Shown: positions 25,386 to 35,262 of the stretch, in pieces | Numbering within the stretch: the first letter of the stretch is position 1 | Layout: each line of letters starts with the position of its first letter | NCBI GenBank assembly: GCA_030656615.1 | Contig: JAUSOY010000051.1 | Coordinates: 1-37,426 of the forward strand | Origin: Bacteroidales bacterium | GTDB taxonomy: Bacteria > Bacteroidota > Bacteroidia > Bacteroidales > TTA-H9 | Length of the DNA stretch: 37,426 nt | Direction of reading: 5' to 3' | Made by a program: the position numbers and the translations under genes | Notes under the pieces: model-generated | Database searches by the model: none | The model's input: the letters and a program-made list of their open reading frames with translations, nothing else | Told to the model about the DNA's origin: nothing

Positions 25386-26231
25386 ATGAATCTTAGTCTG
25401 AATTTTTCTCCCTGCCCGAACGATACGTTTATTTTTGATGCATTAGTACATCATCGGATTGATTCATATGGCCTGGATTTCACAGTATATATGGCTGATG
25501 TTGAGGAATTAAATCAACGGGTACTACAGGGTATGCCTGATATTAGCAAGCTAAGTTTCAACGCATATACAAAGGTTTATAAAGATTATGTGATGCTGGA
25601 TGCCGGGGCTGCCCTTGGTAAAGGCGTAGGGCCGTTACTGATTTGTCGGCCAGGAAATTCGCTTGAAAAGATTTTGAATAAAACGATTGCGATTCCTGGA
25701 ATTAATACCACAGCCGCATTTCTTTTGAATTTTGCATTTGGTAAATCGCTAAATATCAAGGAAATGTTGTTTTCAGATATTGAAAATGCGGTGCTTTCCG
25801 GCGAAGTAGATGCCGGGGTGATAATTCATGAAAATCGTTTTACCTATCAGGATAAAGGCCTTATTTGTTTGGCCGATTTAGGTTTGATATGGGAAGAAAA
25901 GACATTAATGCCAGTTCCTCTTGGAGGTATTGTAGCTAAAAGAAGTCTTGGGAATGAAATAATTTCTCAAGTTTCTCAGCTGATATCATCTTCCGTTATT
26001 TATGCGTGGAATAACCCATTGGATGCTTTTCCTTTTATTAAACAACATGCCCAGGAAATGGAAGAAGTCGTGATGAGAAAGCATATCGCTTTGTACGTCA
26101 ATGATTTTTCAGTGAGTTTACGACAGGAGGGAAGACGTGCTATCCAAAAAATGTTCGATACCTATGGAATTTCAACCGGTAATCTGCCGCTTGTATTGCC
26201 GGAAAGCCTCGCTCAAAATTCTTACCTTTGA
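25386..26231 (+). CDS. mqnD: 1,4-dihydroxy-6-naphthoate synthase MqnD
   Basis: A 281-residue enzyme with the periplasmic-binding-protein-like fold, converting cyclic dehypoxanthine futalosine to 1,4-dihydroxy-6-naphthoate. Typical features are the N-terminal FSPCPNDTFIFDALVH, then DISKLSFNAYTKV and GAALGKGVGPLLICR, and the catalytic-site region VDAGVIIHENRFTY with its His. ATG at 25386 is preferred over an in-frame TTG two codons earlier. It lies 84 bases after mqnB and 15 bases before hldD, so the three are probably one transcript. Confidence 0.95.
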   Translation: MNLSLNFSPCPNDTFIFDALVHHRIDSYGLDFTVYMADVEELNQRVLQGMPDISKLSFNAYTKVYKDYVMLDAGAALGKGVGPLLICRPGNSLEKILNKTIAIPGINTTAAFLLNFAFGKSLNIKEMLFSDIENAVLSGEVDAGVIIHENRFTYQDKGLICLADLGLIWEEKTLMPVPLGGIVAKRSLGNEIISQVSQLISSSVIYAWNNPLDAFPFIKQHAQEMEEVVMRKHIALYVNDFSVSLRQEGRRAIQKMFDTYGISTGNLPLVLPESLAQNSYL

Positions 26232-26246
26232 AAAAAATTCAGAAGC

Positions 26247-27212
26247 ATGTTTGTTGTAACAGGAGCCGCAGGATTTATCGGAAGTTGTATGGTTTCCCGC
26301 CTTCTATCATCCGGGATTAAAAAAGTTATTGCTGTTGATGATTTCTCAAGGGAGGATAAAAATCGAAATATTCTTTCCATTCCTTCGGAATCACGAATCG
26401 AACGCAGTGTGTTTTTTGAATGGCTTTCAAAAAATTATGATGATGTTGAGGCAATTATTCATCTGGGCGCCCGAACCGATACCACCGAATTTGATAAATC
26501 CGTATTTGACGAACTGAATCTTTCGTATAGTTGTAAGGTCTGGGAAGCCTGTGTGCAATACAATATTCCGTTACTATACGCATCAAGCGCAGCTACATAT
26601 GGTGAAGGAGAATTTGGTTATAAGGATGATCATGATTTGATTCCGAAGCTCAAACCTCTCAACCCATATGGAGAATCAAAGAATGAATTCGATAAATGGG
26701 TATTGAAACAAAAGCATCATCCGCCTTTTTGGGCCGGATTTAAATTTTTTAATGTTTTCGGACCCAACGAATACCATAAAGGCCGTATGGCGTCTGTGGT
26801 ATATCATTCGTTCAAACAAATACATCAAACGGGGCTTGTAAAATTATTTCGATCGCATCGTCTTGATTTTGATGATGGGATGCAATTACGCGATTTTGTT
26901 TTTGTGGGTGATGTCGTCGAAATTTTATTCAGGATGATTCAGGAGAAGCCGGCAAGTGGTATATACAATTTGGGAAGCGGTCATGCAAGAGCTTTTCTTC
27001 ATCTGGCCAAGGCTGTTTTTTCCGCTTTGGGTTTGGAGCCTCGAATCGAATTTGTGGATACACCGGAAGACATTCGTGACAAATATCAATATTTTACCGA
27101 AGCCGATATGGGAAAATTGATGAGTGCGTTACCCGGATTTGTTTTTACTCCACTCGAAGATGCCGTGGGGATATACGTAAGCGATTATCTCAAAAACGGA
27201 TTGTATTATTGA
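26247..27212 (+). CDS. hldD: ADP-L-glycero-D-manno-heptose 6-epimerase
   Basis: A 321-residue short-chain dehydrogenase/epimerase. The NADP site TGAAGFIGS is at 5-13; substrate and catalytic residues are Ser113-Ser114, Tyr141 and Lys145 (YGESKNEFDKW). HLGARTDTTE and FKFFNVFGPNEYHKGRMAS are typical of HldD. It inverts C6 of ADP-heptose for the inner core of lipopolysaccharide. It starts 15 bases after mqnD. Its end overlaps by 23 bases the convergent membrane protein gene. Confidence 0.95.
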   Translation: MFVVTGAAGFIGSCMVSRLLSSGIKKVIAVDDFSREDKNRNILSIPSESRIERSVFFEWLSKNYDDVEAIIHLGARTDTTEFDKSVFDELNLSYSCKVWEACVQYNIPLLYASSAATYGEGEFGYKDDHDLIPKLKPLNPYGESKNEFDKWVLKQKHHPPFWAGFKFFNVFGPNEYHKGRMASVVYHSFKQIHQTGLVKLFRSHRLDFDDGMQLRDFVFVGDVVEILFRMIQEKPASGIYNLGSGHARAFLHLAKAVFSALGLEPRIEFVDTPEDIRDKYQYFTEADMGKLMSALPGFVFTPLEDAVGIYVSDYLKNGLYY

Positions 27213-27594
27213 TTTTACGTTTCTGGCGGTAATCGCGGAAATTCAATATTACACTCAGTATTATCGCTATAAGAAAGCCTCCGGCGGTAATTATATCAGC
27301 CAACTGAGCGCCTGTATTAAATCCGGTAATACGAAGTATAAGGTATTGTATATATGAAGCTGGAATATCAGTTTTCCCGAGATGGTCAAGAATAATCCAG
27401 TGCCAATCTGTAAGAAAACAATACCCCCAACCAAACCAGATCCCCAGAAAAAACCATGAAAGTGCGGTGAAAATTAATGCAATAAGATGCGACGGCCGTA
27501 AAGTTTTGAAAATCCAGCCCGTTAAAATAAAAACGAGAAAAGCTGAATGAAAGATTACAAAAAAAACATCTCCTGAGTGATACCAGAAATTCAT
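27190..27594 (-). CDS. Small membrane protein, DUF2784-like
   Basis: A 134-residue protein with four hydrophobic segments (about 10-28, 33-53, 82-92, 98-120). His16 in the first segment, the pair SWFFLGIWFGWGYCFLTDWH in the middle and the basic tail RDYRQKRK resemble the DUF2784 family; its function is not known. The assignment is by pattern only. Its last 23 bases overlap the end of hldD on the other strand. It lies 27 bases from the stop of the divergently named MerR gene on the same strand, so the two may be read together. Confidence 0.7.
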   Translation of the reverse strand: MNFWYHSGDVFFVIFHSAFLVFILTGWIFKTLRPSHLIALIFTALSWFFLGIWFGWGYCFLTDWHWIILDHLGKTDIPASYIQYLILRITGFNTGAQLADIITAGGFLIAIILSVILNFRDYRQKRKINNTIRF

Positions 27595-27621
27595 AATGTA
27601 TTCTGTTTTCAGTAATTTCTA

Positions 27622-27957
27622 CTATAATTCATCCCTGATTTGTATCAGAAAATCTTTAATACTTTCCAATGATCGTACAACATCCATACTCTTCTTCGTG
27701 CTTTCTGCATGAGACTTTAATTGATCACGGGCTCCCTGAATAGTAAATCCCTTATCTTTTAGTAAGTAATGAATCATGCGGATGCTTTCTATATCAGAAG
27801 CAGTATAAAACCGGTTACCCTTTTTATTGCGATGAGGTCGAATGTTATCGAATTCTTTTTCCCAATAACGGAGTGTAGATGCATTTACATCCATCAGTTC
27901 GGCAACTTCACTGATGGGATAATATAATTTTCCGATGGGTTTATCTCTTAAAGGCAT
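27622..27957 (-). CDS. MerR family transcriptional regulator
   Basis: A 111-residue regulator. A winged helix-turn-helix at about 10-75 has the MerR marks YYPISEVAELMDV, then NASTLRYWEKEF and NRFYTASDIESIRMIHYLL. A short coiled coil follows (about 80-111). There is no effector domain, so it senses through the dimer or by partner. ATG at 27957 is chosen because the helix-turn-helix family usually begins 5-15 residues after the start; the open frame continues 11 codons upstream. The family often controls its own promoter. The membrane protein gene follows in the same direction. Confidence 0.9.
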   Translation of the reverse strand: MPLRDKPIGKLYYPISEVAELMDVNASTLRYWEKEFDNIRPHRNKKGNRFYTASDIESIRMIHYLLKDKGFTIQGARDQLKSHAESTKKSMDVVRSLESIKDFLIQIRDEL

Positions 27958-28194
27958 CACATTAAATATTCTATTGCAAATATATAACAATGCTGTTAGA
28001 GTTATAATAAGGCAGGATTGGTGAGAAAGATAAAATTATAATGATAACAATCTGATTTTAATGAAATCAAATGCCTAAAAGAACCTGAAATAATTTTTTT
28101 TGACAGGTCTAAAACCAGAAAAGAGGGTAATTAAGTATATCTTAAATGAAAAATAAAGAAAATTGACAGGCAGATTTTCAGGAATTAAGGAAAA

Positions 28195-29163
28195 CTATTG
28201 CATTCCATATTCGGTTGACTGTTCAATAATTTCTTTGAAACGAGCAGGATCGAGGTCAAACATAAAATAAACCGGATTTACCTTACGGTTATTCCAAACA
28301 ACCTCATAATGCAGATGAGGACCGGAGGTTAGTCCGGTATTTCCAACAGTGCCTATATAATCACCACGTTTTACTTTTTGCCCGGGTCTAACATTGAAGC
28401 CATTCAGATGGGCGTATATGGTTTGGTACCCAAATCCGTGGTCAATAATTATTTTTTTCCCAAAACCATCGCGGATAATATAAGCTACATCTGATACGAC
28501 TCCATCGCCGGTAGCATAAACTTTCGTGCCGATAGGAGATGTATAATCGATGCCCTCATGAAAAATCCTTCGCTTATAGATGGGGTGGATTCTGAAACCG
28601 AAATACGATGAAATATATTTGATATCCCGGTCGTTCACAGGTTGTATGGCAGGAATACTTAACATCATTAGCTCCTTGCTTTTGGCAAGTTTAAAAACGT
28701 CGTCATATGACTTAGACTGAACGTATAACTGGCTGGCTAATTGATCAATTTTTTTGGTTGTTTCAATGACGATTTCCGAATTATTAAAACCTTCAAGTTT
28801 CGAATATCGATCGGCACCGCCTATACCCGCTTTTCGTACATCAGATGGAATGGGTTCGGCTTCAAAAATAATGCGGTAAATATTATCATCACGATTTTGA
28901 AGGTCGGAAGTTACCTTTTGTAGTTGTTCCAGACGATCGTTGAGAATGCTAAACTGAAGCTTGTATTGATCGATTTCTCTATCCAGTACACGTTCTTTCG
29001 GGGAAGAGAAAAAATTATACGCAATTAGTAATACCACAGCGGCAAATACACTTCCCGTTGCCGTTGTCCACAACAATGGTTTTAATTTATCGCGCCAATG
29101 GGTGTGAATAATTTCATACGTCAGGGAAATAGGATCAAAATGATATTTGGTTTTTTTGGCCAT
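28195..29163 (-). CDS. M23 peptidase with membrane anchor and coiled coil
   Basis: A 322-residue protein. One membrane segment (about 34-52, ATGSVFAAVVLLIAYNFF) is followed by a coiled coil (60-95) and a second helical part (130-165). The LytM / M23 domain (about 185-300) has zinc ligands in HEGIDYTSPIG and GPHLHYEV, with the intermediate His in YQTIYAHLNG. It resembles the MepM / NlpD type of inner-membrane anchored endopeptidases or division activators in Bacteroidota. It is divergent from alaS, with 120 bases between the two starts. Confidence 0.93.
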   Translation of the reverse strand: MAKKTKYHFDPISLTYEIIHTHWRDKLKPLLWTTATGSVFAAVVLLIAYNFFSSPKERVLDREIDQYKLQFSILNDRLEQLQKVTSDLQNRDDNIYRIIFEAEPIPSDVRKAGIGGADRYSKLEGFNNSEIVIETTKKIDQLASQLYVQSKSYDDVFKLAKSKELMMLSIPAIQPVNDRDIKYISSYFGFRIHPIYKRRIFHEGIDYTSPIGTKVYATGDGVVSDVAYIIRDGFGKKIIIDHGFGYQTIYAHLNGFNVRPGQKVKRGDYIGTVGNTGLTSGPHLHYEVVWNNRKVNPVYFMFDLDPARFKEIIEQSTEYGMQ

Positions 29164-29222
29164 TTACCGATATTAAATATTTTTTTAAATCACCTGAGGT
29201 TCGCAAAATTAACCAAATGCAG

Positions 29223-29230
29223 TAAATTTG
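29223..29230 (+). promoter_or_regulatory. Candidate -7 element for alaS
   Basis: TAAATTTG fits TAnnTTTG and lies 53 bases before the alaS ATG. A good -33 TTG at 19-21 bases is not seen, so it is a weak call. Confidence 0.35.
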
Positions 29231-29282
29231 CAAGCATTTTCACAAACGAGCATTCACTGACAATATTATAAAAAAATACTTG

Positions 29283-31904
29283 ATGAATTCAAAACAGGTT
29301 CGACAAACATTTCTTGATTTCTTTCAATCCAAACAACATCAGATAGTTGCATCTGCTCCCTTGGTCATTAAAAATGATCCAACGCTTATGTTTACAAATG
29401 CAGGCATGAATCAGTTCAAAGATCTATTTCTTGGAAACAGTCCGATTAAATACTCACGGATTGTGGATTCACAAAAGTGTTTAAGGGTATCAGGCAAACA
29501 TAACGATTTGGAAGAAGTTGGGCATGACACATATCATCATACGATGTTTGAAATGCTCGGCAACTGGTCGTTTGGCGATTATTTTAAAAAGGATGCCATT
29601 GGCTGGGCATGGGAATTGTTAACAAAAGTGTATGGTGTCGAGCAAGAAGATTTGTATGTAACAGTATTTGGTGGTGATCAGGAAGATGGTCTTGATAAGG
29701 ATATGGAGGCTTTTGATTTCTGGAAAGCTTTCGTACCCGAAAATCGTATTCTTTTTGGTTCTAAAAAGGATAATTTCTGGGAAATGGGTGATACAGGTCC
29801 CTGTGGACCTTGTTCAGAAATACATGCCGATATTCGTTCAAAGGAAGAAAAATTGGCCATTCCTGGGCGTGATTTGGTGAATGAATCTCATCCTCAGGTT
29901 ATTGAAATATGGAATCTTGTATTTATCGAATTTAACCGCATGTCTAACGGAAGTCTTCAACAGCTTCCGGCAAAGCATGTAGATACCGGAATGGGCTTCG
30001 AACGCCTCTGCATGGTTTTGCAGAAAACGCAAAGCAATTACGATACTGATGTTTTTCAACCAATTATTTCCGTCATTGCAAAACATGCTGGTCTGGAATA
30101 TGGTCTGGAATTGAAAGCCGATATCGCCATGCGCGTTATTGCTGATCATCTTCGTGCCGTCGCTTTTGCTATTGCTGATGGTCAGTTACCATCCAATAAT
30201 AAAGCCGGGTATGTTATCCGAAGAATTTTGCGTCGTGCTGTTCGTTATGGATTTACTTTTCTTGGTATCCGTGAAGCATTCATTTTTAAGTTGGTTGATG
30301 TTCTGGTAAATCAGATGGGCGATGCTTTCCCCGAATTGAAGTCACAGCAGGAACTCGTTAGTCGTGTAATCGCAGAAGAAGAAGGAAATTTTTTACGCAC
30401 TTTGGCAACAGGAATTCAGAAATTCCATCACTATCTTCTGTCTGCACCAAAACAGGGAATTATTGAAGGGCAGTTTGCGTTTGAACTATTTGATACTTAC
30501 GGTTTTCCGGTAGATCTTACCCAGCTTATGGCGCGTGAAGAGGGATGGGAAGTGGATATGGAAGGTTTTCTTGCGCGTCTGAACGAACAGAAAGAACGCT
30601 CGCGTGCCGCTGCCATTAAGGATACAGATGATTGGGTTTCGGTGAGTTCTGAGGCCGATGAAACCTTATTTACAGGGTATGATTTGCTTGAAGATCAGGT
30701 CGAAATTATTAAATATCGTAAAGTTACCACTCCTAAAAAGAATTTTTTTCAGGCAGTATTTAACCGCACTCCGTTTTATGCCGAGTCTGGCGGACAGCTT
30801 GGTGATTGTGGTGTGTTGATATCGGAAGAGGGTGAGCAGATTATTGTAGAAGATACCCAGAAGGAGAATAATCTGATTGTTCATGTGATTTCTAAATTGC
30901 CTTCGGATATTACTGGAACTTTTGTAGCCCGGGTTGATAAAATAAAGCGTTCAGCTACAGCTTCCAATCATAGTGCTACCCATTTGTTGCATGCGGCATT
31001 ACGTCAGGTAGTTGGAAATCATGTTGAACAAAAGGGTTCATTGCTTGACCAAAACCGCTTGCGTTTCGATTTTTCGCATTTCTCTAAACTTACCGATGAA
31101 GAAATTATTCAAATTGAGGAAATTGTAAATAGCCGTATCCGTGAAAATATTTCATTAACGGATATGCGCACGGTTAATATAGAAAAGGCTCGAGAAATGG
31201 GAGCCATTGCGCTTTTTGGAGAAAAATATGGTGATGAAGTGCGGGTAATAGCTTTTAATCCTGAATTCAGTATTGAACTTTGTGGTGGAACACATGTACA
31301 GGCAACCGGACAAATCGGGCTCGTAAAAATTGTTTCTGAAAGTGCCATTGCTGCTGGTGTAAGGCGTATTGAAGCCATAAGTGGAATTGCAGCACTGGAG
31401 TTTTATAACGAACAATTGCGATTGGTAGAAGAGGCCAAAGCGATGGTGAAAAATCCGGTAGATGTTATCCGCGGTATTCAAAATCTTCTAGACGAGAATA
31501 AAAAACTTCAATCGGAGCTTGATGAACTAAAGAAAGAGAAAATAGCTAGTCTAAAGTCTGATTTACAGAAGCAGATAATTTCTATGGATGGATATAACTT
31601 TTTATCAGCCATCATTGAAACCGATGCGAATTCTGCAAAAGATCTGGTATTTGCTTTACGGGCAGAGAATGAAAATCTGTTTGCACTGATAGGATATGTT
31701 TATCAGTCAAAACCTGGCCTTGCACTTATTATTTCTGAAGATTTGGCTACTTCAAAAGGATGGAATGCCGGTCAGATGATTCGTGAACTTGCTAAAGATA
31801 TACAGGGTGGGGGAGGCGGACAGCCTTTCTTTGCAACAGCCGGAGGCTCTAAAAAAGAAGGTCTGGAAGCAGCTCTTGAAAAAGTTAAAACACTGTTTCT
31901 ATAA
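29283..31904 (+). CDS. alaS: Alanyl-tRNA synthetase
   Basis: An 873-residue class II synthetase that charges tRNA-Ala. The aminoacylation core starts at once (FLDFFQSKQHQIVASAPLV, PTLMFTNAGMNQFKDLFLG). The editing domain holds the zinc residues HSATHLLH (563-570) and Cys667 in CGGTHV. A coiled region and the C-terminal C-Ala domain with GGGGGQPFFATAGG close the protein. ATG at 29283 is preferred to the TTG one codon earlier. Length fits the bacterial enzyme. A palindromic terminator follows the stop. Confidence 0.98.
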   Translation: MNSKQVRQTFLDFFQSKQHQIVASAPLVIKNDPTLMFTNAGMNQFKDLFLGNSPIKYSRIVDSQKCLRVSGKHNDLEEVGHDTYHHTMFEMLGNWSFGDYFKKDAIGWAWELLTKVYGVEQEDLYVTVFGGDQEDGLDKDMEAFDFWKAFVPENRILFGSKKDNFWEMGDTGPCGPCSEIHADIRSKEEKLAIPGRDLVNESHPQVIEIWNLVFIEFNRMSNGSLQQLPAKHVDTGMGFERLCMVLQKTQSNYDTDVFQPIISVIAKHAGLEYGLELKADIAMRVIADHLRAVAFAIADGQLPSNNKAGYVIRRILRRAVRYGFTFLGIREAFIFKLVDVLVNQMGDAFPELKSQQELVSRVIAEEEGNFLRTLATGIQKFHHYLLSAPKQGIIEGQFAFELFDTYGFPVDLTQLMAREEGWEVDMEGFLARLNEQKERSRAAAIKDTDDWVSVSSEADETLFTGYDLLEDQVEIIKYRKVTTPKKNFFQAVFNRTPFYAESGGQLGDCGVLISEEGEQIIVEDTQKENNLIVHVISKLPSDITGTFVARVDKIKRSATASNHSATHLLHAALRQVVGNHVEQKGSLLDQNRLRFDFSHFSKLTDEEIIQIEEIVNSRIRENISLTDMRTVNIEKAREMGAIALFGEKYGDEVRVIAFNPEFSIELCGGTHVQATGQIGLVKIVSESAIAAGVRRIEAISGIAALEFYNEQLRLVEEAKAMVKNPVDVIRGIQNLLDENKKLQSELDELKKEKIASLKSDLQKQIISMDGYNFLSAIIETDANSAKDLVFALRAENENLFALIGYVYQSKPGLALIISEDLATSKGWNAGQMIRELAKDIQGGGGGQPFFATAGGSKKEGLEAALEKVKTLFL

Positions 31905-31914
31905 TGATTTAATT

Positions 31915-31945
31915 AAAAAGCCCGCCGGATTCCGGCGGGCTTTTT
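31915..31945. terminator. Bidirectional terminator between alaS and S9 peptidase
   Basis: A near-perfect palindrome (31915-31929 with 31931-31945, GCCCGCCGGA / TCCGGCGGGC) is flanked by five A on one side and five T on the other, serving both convergent genes. Confidence 0.93.
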
Positions 31946-31950
31946 AATTA

Positions 31951-34038
31951 CTATTTAAGCCATTTATCTAGCCAATGATAAAAGACCCTTTGCCATAGAA
32001 CAGAATTCTGTGGTTTTAGAATCCAATGGTTTTCATCAGGGAAATAAAGGTATTCAGAAGGAATTCCTTTTAATTGTGCTGCATTAAATGCCTGCATGCC
32101 CTGTGATGCTACGATACGGTAATCGAGTTCGCTATGAATAATTAAAATAGGGGTGTCCCAATTCTGAACAAATTTGTGGGGCGAGTTTGCGAAGGAACGC
32201 TGAGCCACTGCATTGTTTTTATCCCAGAAAGACCCACCTAAATCCCAATTTGCAAACCACATTTCTTCCGTTTCGAGATACTGTGCTTCCAGATTAAACA
32301 TTCCATCATGAGCAATGAATGCTTTAAAACGTTTGTTGTGATTGCCGGCCAGCCAATAAACCGAGAAGCCACCATAACTGGCACCCACAGCACCCATACG
32401 GGTTTCATCTGCCCAGGGTTCTTTAGCAACTTCGTCAATGGCTGCCAGATAATCTTTCATATTCTGACCACAATAATCGCCGCTAATCTGTTCGTTCCAC
32501 GCTTGTCCAAAGCCAGGAACACCTCTTCGGTTTGGTGCTACAATTACATAATCATTGGCGGCCATCATCTGGAAATTCCATCGGTACGACCAAAACTGAC
32601 TTACTGTACTTTGAGGTCCACCCTGGCAATAAAGTAGTGTGGGATAGGTCTTTGTGCTATCAAAATTTGGAGGTAGAATCACCCATGTCAGCATCTTTTT
32701 GTTATCGGTGGTTTTGATCCATCTTTTAGTGACCGTTCCCAAATTAAGTTGATCGAGCAGCGATTTGTTGATAAATGAGATTTCAGTATCCAAACCATCG
32801 CTAAGGTTTACACTATAGATTTCTGCGGGTTTCGACATGGAGGTCATGGTAGCCAGAACTTTATTGCCAATCAGTGTAAAACTGGTGTAATCGTGAACTC
32901 CTTCGGTAATTTTTTTGAATTCTTTTGTTTCTGTCGAATACGAATGCAGTTCTTCGGTGCCCTGAGCATTGCTTATGAAATAAATTATTTTTCCGTCTTT
33001 GCTCCATTGGGGTTGATTCACATCTTGGTCGAAGCTGGCAGTGAGGTTTGTGCGGCTTCCATCAGCCAGTATGAGTGAATATAGTTCGAGTTGATCGGCC
33101 TCGTAACCATCGCGGGCCATAGAGGTAAAAATGAGTAGTGAACCATTGGGCGAAAAAACAGGATTCATATCATAACCCATCATGCCTTCGGTAAGGTTTT
33201 TAGTGACAGAAGTATTCAAATCGTATTGATATAAATCTGTATTTGTTGACAGGGTGTATTCTTTACCCTTTTTCTTACGGCAGGTGTATACAATGCTTTT
33301 ATTGTCAGGAGCCCAGGTAATCTGTTCCATTCCACCAAAAGGAGCTACCGGCGATTCCCATTGTTCACCTTTCATGATGTCGGTTGCTTCACCCAGTCCA
33401 TTTCCATCATAATTTGCCACAAAAATGTGACTATAAGTGTCTACCCACTGATCCCAATGCCGATACATCATATCATTCATAAGGCGACCGGAAGTTTTAT
33501 CAAGACCTTCAAAAAGATTTTGTTCAGGCTTTTCAGCAGCAACATTTGCAGCGTATAATAATTTACTGAAGTCTGGGGAGAAGATATAGCCGTTAATTCC
33601 ACCTTCAATATTCGTGAGCTGACGTCTGTTTGTTCCGTCGGCATTCATTTCCCATACCTGTATTCCTTTTTCGGCAGAAGCCATAAAGGTTATTTTACCT
33701 TCCGGTGTGAATCGGGCATCATATTCACCACCTGCAGTTGATGTGATTTGTTTTTGATCCGAACCATCGGGTTTCATGGTGTAAAGCTCACGATTTCCTT
33801 TGTTTTGTTGTACATCGTACCACGAAACGCCGAATAATACGAGGCTTTCATCCGTATTGGTCTGGATATCACCAACACGACCAAATTCCCACATCAACTC
33901 TGCAGTCAATTTATCGCTATCAAGTTTTAATTCTTTTTTCCCAATAAGGGGAGCGTCTTCTTTTTTCTGATTATCAGGAGCTTTGCATGAAGCCAGCATC
34001 ACAAATACCAGACTCAATAAAAATAGCCGGGTTTTCAT
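31951..34038 (-). CDS. S9 family peptidase, probable lipoprotein
   Basis: A 695-residue prolyl-oligopeptidase family enzyme (dipeptidyl peptidase / acylaminoacyl peptidase type). The signal peptide ends in a lipobox LASC (Cys18), so it is probably anchored as a lipoprotein. The middle (about 40-420) is a TolB-like beta-propeller with repeated DG and W/F-x-P motifs (FTPEGKITFMA, FSPNGSLLIFTSMA). The C-terminal hydrolase domain carries Ser554 in GASYGG, Asp639 in HSELDYRI and His671 in ENHWIL. It probably cuts peptides in the periplasm for amino acid uptake. Convergent with alaS. Confidence 0.93.
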   Translation of the reverse strand: MKTRLFLLSLVFVMLASCKAPDNQKKEDAPLIGKKELKLDSDKLTAELMWEFGRVGDIQTNTDESLVLFGVSWYDVQQNKGNRELYTMKPDGSDQKQITSTAGGEYDARFTPEGKITFMASAEKGIQVWEMNADGTNRRQLTNIEGGINGYIFSPDFSKLLYAANVAAEKPEQNLFEGLDKTSGRLMNDMMYRHWDQWVDTYSHIFVANYDGNGLGEATDIMKGEQWESPVAPFGGMEQITWAPDNKSIVYTCRKKKGKEYTLSTNTDLYQYDLNTSVTKNLTEGMMGYDMNPVFSPNGSLLIFTSMARDGYEADQLELYSLILADGSRTNLTASFDQDVNQPQWSKDGKIIYFISNAQGTEELHSYSTETKEFKKITEGVHDYTSFTLIGNKVLATMTSMSKPAEIYSVNLSDGLDTEISFINKSLLDQLNLGTVTKRWIKTTDNKKMLTWVILPPNFDSTKTYPTLLYCQGGPQSTVSQFWSYRWNFQMMAANDYVIVAPNRRGVPGFGQAWNEQISGDYCGQNMKDYLAAIDEVAKEPWADETRMGAVGASYGGFSVYWLAGNHNKRFKAFIAHDGMFNLEAQYLETEEMWFANWDLGGSFWDKNNAVAQRSFANSPHKFVQNWDTPILIIHSELDYRIVASQGMQAFNAAQLKGIPSEYLYFPDENHWILKPQNSVLWQRVFYHWLDKWLK

Positions 34039-34426
34039 TTTTTAAGATTTTGTATTTGGTAAAAAGTAATAGTTGAATTATTTCTTTAGAATTATCAGAC
34101 TTACCGATATTCTTAATCGAATAGTAAATCAGCGGTACAATTTACGAAAAATGATGATCGCAGCGCAAATTTGTGCTTTTTGATGAATCAATTTGCAAAT
34201 AAATTTGTTTTTATAGGTGGTGTTCTGAAATTATTATCATCATTTTAAAAATTCACCAATTATTGGTTGGTTTTGCTTTGGAAAATTTTGTGTCAATATT
34301 TTTTTCTATGGATACAAATGCAAAGAATTTTACGAATTTTGCGGCCGATCCTGAATTTTAGAAATTAGATTAGAAATGTAACTTTTTACATTTTTTGTGG
34401 TATAATATGATAAACCATTGGTTTAA
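34039..34426. other. Intergenic region, no gene seen
   Basis: This 388-base AT-rich gap separates divergent genes and should contain their promoters. I see no clear TTG-N19-TAnnTTTG pair, RNA structure or long repeat. Confidence 0.5.
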
Positions 34427-35191
34427 ATGCAAATTAAATTGAATCTAAAAGTTTTGTATGTCGAAGACGAAGAAATTGTAAGAGAACCAATTTCTGAAAT
34501 GCTGAGTCGTAAAGTCTCCAGCGTCGTCACGGCTACTAATGGAGCCGAAGGAATACAAAAATATCTATTGGAGAGTCCTGATGTTATTATAACCGATATA
34601 AAAATGCCTGTAATGGACGGTTTTGAAATGATTCAAAAAATCAGGGAAAGCAATCCATTCATTCCTATCATTGTTACTTCAGCGTTTGATTTTAAAGATT
34701 ACCTGAAAAAGTCCATTGAGCTCGGAATTAATAAATATCTCATCAAGCCCATTGAGCGTACGGTGCTTTGCACTGCAATCGATGATATGGTTCAACTTCT
34801 CGAGTTAAAGCGTTCGGTTGATAAGTATAATGACATTCTCGAACTGCTGTTTGGTATGGCTAAGCTATCTGTGATTATGGCCGAATCCGATTCGATGAAC
34901 ATTATTGATAATCAGTTTTTGAAATTTTTTGGATTCGAGAATCGTGAGAGTTTCTACAGTAAAAATGCTTCAGTTTTCCAATTTCTTAACGATTTAGAGG
35001 AAAAGGAGTTTATTTACAATCCTTCGATGCATGGTTATTGGCTTGATATTTTCCTGAAAAATAATGGTATAGAGAATAATACTTTTCTAAATTGCAATCA
35101 TCAAGATGGGGACGGACAGTATTTTTTGAGGTTTAAATCGATGAGAAACCAAAATCGTATGGCTATTATCATTGGTTCGTCTGCTGCCTGA
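34427..35191 (+). CDS. Response regulator with PAS-like C-terminal part
   Basis: A 254-residue two-component protein. The receiver (about 5-120) has acidic residues in YVEDEE, phospho-acceptor Asp57 in IITDIKMPVMDGF, Thr/Ser84-85 in IVTSAF and Lys107 in IKPIE. A helical linker follows. Residues about 140-250 look like a PAS or similar sensing domain (SDSMNIIDNQFLKFFGFENR ... FLRFKSM). No DNA-binding helix-turn-helix or enzymatic GGDEF motif is visible. It may signal through protein contacts. No kinase gene is adjacent. Start ATG at 34427. Confidence 0.85.
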   Translation: MQIKLNLKVLYVEDEEIVREPISEMLSRKVSSVVTATNGAEGIQKYLLESPDVIITDIKMPVMDGFEMIQKIRESNPFIPIIVTSAFDFKDYLKKSIELGINKYLIKPIERTVLCTAIDDMVQLLELKRSVDKYNDILELLFGMAKLSVIMAESDSMNIIDNQFLKFFGFENRESFYSKNASVFQFLNDLEEKEFIYNPSMHGYWLDIFLKNNGIENNTFLNCNHQDGDGQYFLRFKSMRNQNRMAIIIGSSAA

Positions 35192-35237
35192 ATTTGATTA
35201 AATCTGTGTTTTTTCTTCAGCTATCTTCCTAAATTCC

Positions 35238-35245
35238 TACTTTTG
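35238..35245 (+). promoter_or_regulatory. Candidate -7 element for the pnuC operon
   Basis: TACTTTTG followed by CGGCATCA resembles frequent Bacteroidota promoter cores; it lies 18 bases before the pnuC ATG, giving a very short leader. Confidence 0.4.
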
Positions 35246-35262
35246 CGGCATCAATATTGCCT

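Noticed and set aside
27190-27212. Frameshift or misassembly at the hldD end
   Set aside because: The 23-base overlap is between two convergent intact frames, which is a normal arrangement.
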